Of a stretch of DNA of 9,884 nucleotides, positions 6,386 to 9,884 are shown piece by piece. Position 1 is the stretch's first letter, and each line of letters starts with the position of its first letter. Source of the DNA: Clostridiales bacterium (GTDB lineage: Bacteria > Bacillota > Clostridia > Christensenellales > Aristaeellaceae); contig SFOF01000068.1 in NCBI GenBank assembly GCA_004552515.1, forward strand, positions 1 through 9,884. The letters are read 5' to 3'. A program made the position numbers and the translations under genes. Below the pieces are notes generated by a model. It had not been told where the DNA came from and made no database searches. It worked only from the letters and a program-made list of their open reading frames with translations.

Positions 6386-8256
6386 TTTTCGTCTCTCCCA
6401 AGCCCCAGATACCGCGTCCAGAACGGCAGTCCCGTCAGCTCGCCCTCATGCGCGCGATAGGCCTCCGCCGCCTTTTCATAGCCCGCGCCGAGAGCGCGCC
6501 CCCGCCGGAATATTTCAAAGAGCAGCTTGAACGAGCGCTTCGCGTCCCGCCGCGAGACAAAGCCGCGATTGTCCGCCGGATTATAGTTGAGCACGGCGCG
6601 CTTTCTGAAATAATCGCTCGTCACATTGGCCACGGCGTTGACCACATTGTCGCCTTTTGCGGGCAGAAGCAGTCCGTTGAGCGTAATGCGCCGCCAGATA
6701 TGGCCGAGCACATCGCCCGCCGTCCAGCTGCGCACGAGCGGCGCGCCGCCGTCCTCGCCCCTCAGCGCGCGGCTGAACGGCGTGTTGACGCGCTCGTAAT
6801 TGGCCAGATACTTCCTCTCATCAAACGCGACGTCCATTTCGGACAGCGGACGGAATTTGTCGCCCGCGGCCATGAGCGTTTTGTGCAGCGCTTCAGGATC
6901 GGTCGAGAGCAGGAACTCCGGCCCTTCGAGAAAATCCGCAGCGCCGCGGAAGAGCAGCTCGACGTTATCATAGCGATAGCGCATGAGGTTCGACAGCGCC
7001 ATGTGAATAAAGTGCTTTTCCACCGCGCGCCCGCTCACATCGCGGCGGCGCAGCGCGTCCACAATCAGCCCGTTGCGCATATGATAGTATTCCATCGAGG
7101 AGGCGTACTTGTACTCAAACGGCTCGTGCCACAGACAGACGCCGTTGAGCATGACAATATCGCTGCCGCCGCGCAGGCCGAACTCCACATCGTCGAAGCG
7201 GATGAACAGCGGCAGCGGCAGATTGCTTTCCGATATTTTCGTCATCGGAATGCAGCTGTACCACCAGGCGTTGTAATCGGCCGGCTGCTCGCGCTCGTTC
7301 TCAACGACGTTTTCAAGGCGGCGCATATCCATAAAAGAATGGACGCTTTCCGTATACCATCCGTTCCAGCAGCCGCCGTTTTCATGCTGTAAACTTCTCA
7401 TGTCCAGCCGCATCATCGCGCCGGCCACGGTTTTTCCGGCGTGCTCGGGCTTCATGAGCATCAGAAAGCGCGCCGTGCGCTCCAGCGCCTCGGGCGCGAT
7501 GAGCACGTCGTCGTCCATCACCAGAACGTGCGTGAACGGCCTGCCGCTCTTCAGGATCTCCATCATGCCGCGCGCAAAGCCGCCCGAGCCGCCCGCGTTC
7601 TTGTTGGGAAATATGTGAACGCATTCGCTTTCCAGTGCGGCCGCGTCCAACGTGTGGGCATTGTCTGAGACAAAGATCTCAAGCCTTCCGTAAAGCGGGC
7701 TGTCCGTGTTGTTTATGATCGCCTCGTTCAAAAGGCGAATGTTGCGCGTCACGAACGTCTCGCGCCGATAGGTGCATATATCCATGGCGATGCGCACGTC
7801 GTTTATATCGCCCGCGTCCGTTTCATACGCGCCGCCGGCAAAGACCGCGCCGTCCGAAAGCGAAACCAACTCCGCGGCGTAGATTCCCTTCGCGTCGATA
7901 CAGGGCAGTACAAACGAAAAGGCGGATTCCTCCGCCGCGCGGCAGATCCGCTCCTCAATCAGGCTCTCGAGCAGCGCCTCGTTCATGATCTGCTTGCGCC
8001 AGATGCGCACGCGGAACGCGCCGGAAAGCCGCAGCGTCAGGCGCAGATTGTCAAGGCGCGTGTATTTGAGCCATTTTTCTATGGAAAAGGCGTTGAACAG
8101 CGTGTCCAGCGAAAGGCTCCGGCCCGCGTCCAGCGTAATTTCATTTTTCTGCGCGTCAAAGCAGCTGCCGTTCGCCGGCGCGTCCGCCATGCGGACGTAC
8201 ATCTCGTAATCCGAACAGAAGCGGCAATCCGGAAAGAGCAAATTCTGAAGTATCAT
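6382..8256 (-). CDS. GlfT2-like polymerising galactofuranosyltransferase
   Basis: Likely adds galactofuranose from UDP-Galf to a lipid-linked acceptor on the cytoplasmic side. It has 624 residues, close to mycobacterial GlfT2 (about 637), with the same plan: an N-terminal beta-rich region (about 1-150), a GT-A domain (about 155-400) and a helical C-terminal part. Key residues are GGSGGFARG (222-230), the metal-binding Asp triad 248-250 in VMDDDV, Asp355-Asp356 in RFDDVEFG (Asp356 aligning with the GlfT2 catalytic base) and His377 in LWHEPF, the expected metal-ligand His. The spacing of these motifs follows GlfT2. No membrane segment is seen. It overlaps wzt upstream and the membrane-protein gene downstream by 4 bp each (ATGA), with GGAGG seven bases before its ATG. 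No UDP-galactopyranose mutase gene is in view. Donor specificity is inferred from motifs. Confidence 0.87.
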   Translation of the reverse strand: MILQNLLFPDCRFCSDYEMYVRMADAPANGSCFDAQKNEITLDAGRSLSLDTLFNAFSIEKWLKYTRLDNLRLTLRLSGAFRVRIWRKQIMNEALLESLIEERICRAAEESAFSFVLPCIDAKGIYAAELVSLSDGAVFAGGAYETDAGDINDVRIAMDICTYRRETFVTRNIRLLNEAIINNTDSPLYGRLEIFVSDNAHTLDAAALESECVHIFPNKNAGGSGGFARGMMEILKSGRPFTHVLVMDDDVLIAPEALERTARFLMLMKPEHAGKTVAGAMMRLDMRSLQHENGGCWNGWYTESVHSFMDMRRLENVVENEREQPADYNAWWYSCIPMTKISESNLPLPLFIRFDDVEFGLRGGSDIVMLNGVCLWHEPFEYKYASSMEYYHMRNGLIVDALRRRDVSGRAVEKHFIHMALSNLMRYRYDNVELLFRGAADFLEGPEFLLSTDPEALHKTLMAAGDKFRPLSEMDVAFDERKYLANYERVNTPFSRALRGEDGGAPLVRSWTAGDVLGHIWRRITLNGLLLPAKGDNVVNAVANVTSDYFRKRAVLNYNPADNRGFVSRRDAKRSFKLLFEIFRRGRALGAGYEKAAEAYRAHEGELTGLPFWTRYLGLGRDEK

Positions 8257-8996
8257 GCGTTTGCCTCCATGGCCGCGCGGTAGTTGTCACAGACCGCCGC
8301 CGCCTCGCCGATTTCCATCATCACGCCGTCGTTGAGCCAGACCGCCCGCCGACACATCCGCTTGACCATCTCCGCGTCGTGAGAGACGAACAAAAGCGTC
8401 GTGCCGCCGGAGAGCATTTCCTCCATGCGCCTGTAGCACTTCTGCTGGAAGAGGAAATCGCCCACAGCCAGTATCTCGTCGACCACCAGTATATCCGCGC
8501 GCACCTGCGTGGCGATGGAGAAGCCCAGCCGCGCCACCATGCCGGAGGAAAAATTCTTGACCGGCACGTCGATAAATTCCTCAATCTCGGCAAAATCCAC
8601 AATCTCGTCGAAGTGCTTTTTCATATACGCGCGCGAATGCCCCAGCACCGCGCCGTTCAGGAATATGTTCTCCCGCGCGGTCAGGTCGATGTCAAAGCCC
8701 GCGCCCAGCTCGATCAGCGGCGCGATGCTGCCCTTCACGCTGACCTTCCCCCGGGAGGGATACAGCACCCCCGCGATCAGCTTGAGCATGGTGCTCTTGC
8801 CGCTGCCGTTTGTGCCGATCAGCGCGAGCGAATCGCCGCGCTCGACGTTGAAGCTGACGTCCCTGAGCGCATAAAACTCGTTAAAATGCAGCTGACCCTT
8901 GACCAGCTTGAGCAGATATTCCTTGATGGTGTCGGTCTTTTCCTGCTCAAGATTGAATCGAACCGACACATTGCTGACCTCTATGATGCTGTCCAT
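8253..8996 (-). CDS. wzt: polysaccharide ABC exporter ATPase, short Wzt/TagH-type
   Basis: ATP-binding subunit that powers export of a lipid-linked polysaccharide across the cytoplasmic membrane with the adjacent permease. It has 247 residues: Walker A GTNGSGKST (61-69), a Q-loop-region block LIELGAGFDIDLTAREN (94-110) typical of this exporter subfamily, ABC signature NFSSGM (148-153), Walker B ILVVDE (169-174) and switch His206 in VSHD. The protein stops soon after the nucleotide-binding domain, so it lacks the C-terminal carbohydrate-binding domain of Wzt from E. coli O8/O9a. Short ATPases of this kind serve systems such as the Klebsiella O2a galactan exporter. Its ribosome site overlaps the permease stop, and its own stop overlaps the GlfT2-like start, so the three should be made in fixed proportion. 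Confidence 0.93.
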   Translation of the reverse strand: MDSIIEVSNVSVRFNLEQEKTDTIKEYLLKLVKGQLHFNEFYALRDVSFNVERGDSLALIGTNGSGKSTMLKLIAGVLYPSRGKVSVKGSIAPLIELGAGFDIDLTARENIFLNGAVLGHSRAYMKKHFDEIVDFAEIEEFIDVPVKNFSSGMVARLGFSIATQVRADILVVDEILAVGDFLFQQKCYRRMEEMLSGGTTLLFVSHDAEMVKRMCRRAVWLNDGVMMEIGEAAAVCDNYRAAMEANA

Positions 8997-9001
8997 GCCG
9001 G

Positions 9002-9008
9002 CCTCCTA
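9002..9008 (-). promoter_or_regulatory. ribosome-binding site overlapping the permease stop codon
   Basis: TAGGAGG contains the permease stop codon TAG (9008-9006) and the Shine-Dalgarno core GGAGG, five bases before the ATPase ATG at 8996. The layout suggests translational coupling of the two transporter subunits and fixes the ATPase start. Confidence 0.8.
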
Positions 9009-9776
9009 AATATAGAGTATAAAATCGCGCTGCATCTTGCCGAACACAAACGAGCCAAGCGCCATCATCAGCGCCGACACGCCCAGCGCGGCCAGCCACA
9101 GCCCCGCGCCCGGCACAACGCCGTCCAGCACAAGGCTTCTGAAAAGCGTGATGTACATATACAGCGGATTGCAGGCTATGATGCGCGCCACCCAGTCCGG
9201 CACGGCCTCAATGGGATAGAATATCGGCGTGAGATACATCCAGGCCGTGGTCAGCACGCTGTAGAGATGCGTCACATCCCGAAACTGCACCGACAGCGCC
9301 GAGACGATCATGCCCATGCCGCAGCAGAAGATCAGCAGCAGCAGCACCGGCGCCCAGAACAAAAGCATCGACCAGTGAAAGGGCGCGCGCGTAAAGATCA
9401 TGACGATCAGGATCGCCGCAAGGCTGAAGGCCATCGTCACAAAGCAAGAAAACACCTTCGATATGGGAAATATGAACTTTGGAATATAGACCTTCTTGAT
9501 CAGCGGGCCGTTGCGGATGATCGAATACATCGCCATGCTGGTCGATTCGTTGAAGAACGTGAACAGCGTCTGACCGCAGATCAGATACAGCGGATAGTTC
9601 TTAATGCTCTCGTAGCGGAATACATGGGAGAAAACCAGCGTCATGATGGCCATCATCATCAGCGGATTGAGCAGGCTCCACAGATAGCCCAGCACGCTCC
9701 GCCTGTACTTGAGCTTCACGTCGCGCCGCACAAGCTCGCTCATCAGCGGAAAGTATTTCTTCGCATTCAGCGTCAT
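9006..9776 (-). CDS. wzm: polysaccharide ABC exporter permease, Wzm/TagG-type
   Basis: ABC-2 family membrane subunit forming the export channel with the ATPase downstream. It has 256 residues and about six membrane segments (near 29-50, 63-82, 108-130, 137-162, 171-190 and 222-246). The N-terminal block KLKYRRSVLGYLWSLLNPL (21-39) is the family hallmark; YLTPIFYPIEAVP (181-193), NPLYMYITLFRSLVLDG (203-219) and the FILYI end are also typical. The frame stays open to an ATG at 9869, but that codon lies inside the -35 box of the promoter and the extra 31 residues do not look like family sequence. The ATG at 9776, with GGGAAG close upstream, is the better start. First gene of its unit. Wzm or TagG cannot be told apart here, so the symbol is for the family. 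Confidence 0.93.
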   Translation of the reverse strand: MTLNAKKYFPLMSELVRRDVKLKYRRSVLGYLWSLLNPLMMMAIMTLVFSHVFRYESIKNYPLYLICGQTLFTFFNESTSMAMYSIIRNGPLIKKVYIPKFIFPISKVFSCFVTMAFSLAAILIVMIFTRAPFHWSMLLFWAPVLLLLIFCCGMGMIVSALSVQFRDVTHLYSVLTTAWMYLTPIFYPIEAVPDWVARIIACNPLYMYITLFRSLVLDGVVPGAGLWLAALGVSALMMALGSFVFGKMQRDFILYI

Positions 9777-9840
9777 ATGTTCTTCCCAATTCCTTTCAGT
9801 CAATCGGCTGACCGCCCGAATGATACACCTGTTTATCTTT

Positions 9841-9869
9841 ATTCTATCATGTAAAAACGACGTTGTCAA
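9841..9869 (-). promoter_or_regulatory. near-consensus sigma-A/sigma-70 promoter for the export unit
   Basis: On the minus strand the -35 is TTGACA (9864-9869, a perfect match), the spacer is 17 bp, and the -10 is TAGAAT (9841-9846, five of six) preceded by TGA, an extended -10 (TGn). The start would fall near 9834, leaving a leader of about 58 bases before the permease ATG at 9776. It holds only a small hairpin candidate (TCGG...CCGA) and no riboswitch I recognise. Such a strong match suggests high basal expression. Confidence 0.82.
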
Positions 9870-9884
9870 TGCGGGCGCGTTAAA

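Noticed and set aside
6319..7392. 357-codon plus-strand open frame
   Set aside because: In-register shadow of the GlfT2-like gene; closed exactly at that gene's single TTA Leu codon in this stretch.
9330..9350. AGC/CAG triplet run as a microsatellite
   Set aside because: Only a few units long and encodes a Leu run in a permease membrane segment.
8379..9854. 491-codon plus-strand open frame
   Set aside because: Antisense and in register to the exporter genes, dominated by His, Arg and Gln, and running through the promoter region; no family motif.
1..9884. tRNA/rRNA genes, CRISPR array, insertion sequence, prophage or defence genes
   Set aside because: None seen on either strand; all long real frames are accounted for by surface-glycan genes.

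Overview
The window is a cell-surface polysaccharide locus, with every supported gene on the minus strand, so transcription runs from the right edge to the left edge. Coding DNA is GC-rich with mostly G/C third positions, while the two promoter regions are AT-rich. Strong GGAGG ribosome-binding sites, TTGACA/TATAAT-type promoters and 1-4 bp gene overlaps fit a GC-rich Bacillota lineage (Clostridia-like). That placement is inference from style and protein flavour; no marker gene is present.

Right-hand unit (about 9869 down to 4880): a near-consensus promoter (TTGACA, 17 bp, TAGAAT with an extended -10) drives four tightly packed genes. They are an ABC-2 polysaccharide permease (Wzm-type), its ATPase (short Wzt-type), a GlfT2-like galactofuranosyltransferase, and a polytopic membrane protein of unproven function that resembles GT-C glycosyltransferases. 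This unit looks able to polymerise a galactofuranose-type glycan in the cytoplasm and export it.

Spacer (4617-4879, 263 bp): AT-rich. It holds a weak terminator-like hairpin after the membrane protein, a 7-bp inverted repeat of unknown role, a good second promoter (TTGCAA, 17 bp, TATACT) and a small inverted repeat near its predicted start point. No stretch over 300 bp lacks a gene.

Left-hand unit (4616 down to 1, running off the edge): an NAD(P)-dependent sugar reductase/epimerase, a GtrB-like family 2 glycosyltransferase with two C-terminal membrane segments, then rfbF, rfbG and rfbH. RfbF, RfbG and RfbH convert glucose-1-phosphate through CDP-glucose and CDP-4-keto-6-deoxyglucose to the 3,4-ene intermediate of CDP-3,6-dideoxyhexose synthesis. 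The reductase partner of RfbH is not in the window. The SDR at the head of the unit is a candidate for the final 4-keto reduction.

Working model (inference): the right-hand unit makes and exports a galactofuranan-like backbone. The left-hand unit makes a CDP-3,6-dideoxyhexose, which the GtrB-like enzyme may load onto a polyprenyl phosphate and the GT-C-like protein may transfer to the exported polymer outside the membrane. No RNA gene, CRISPR array, insertion sequence or phage gene was seen.
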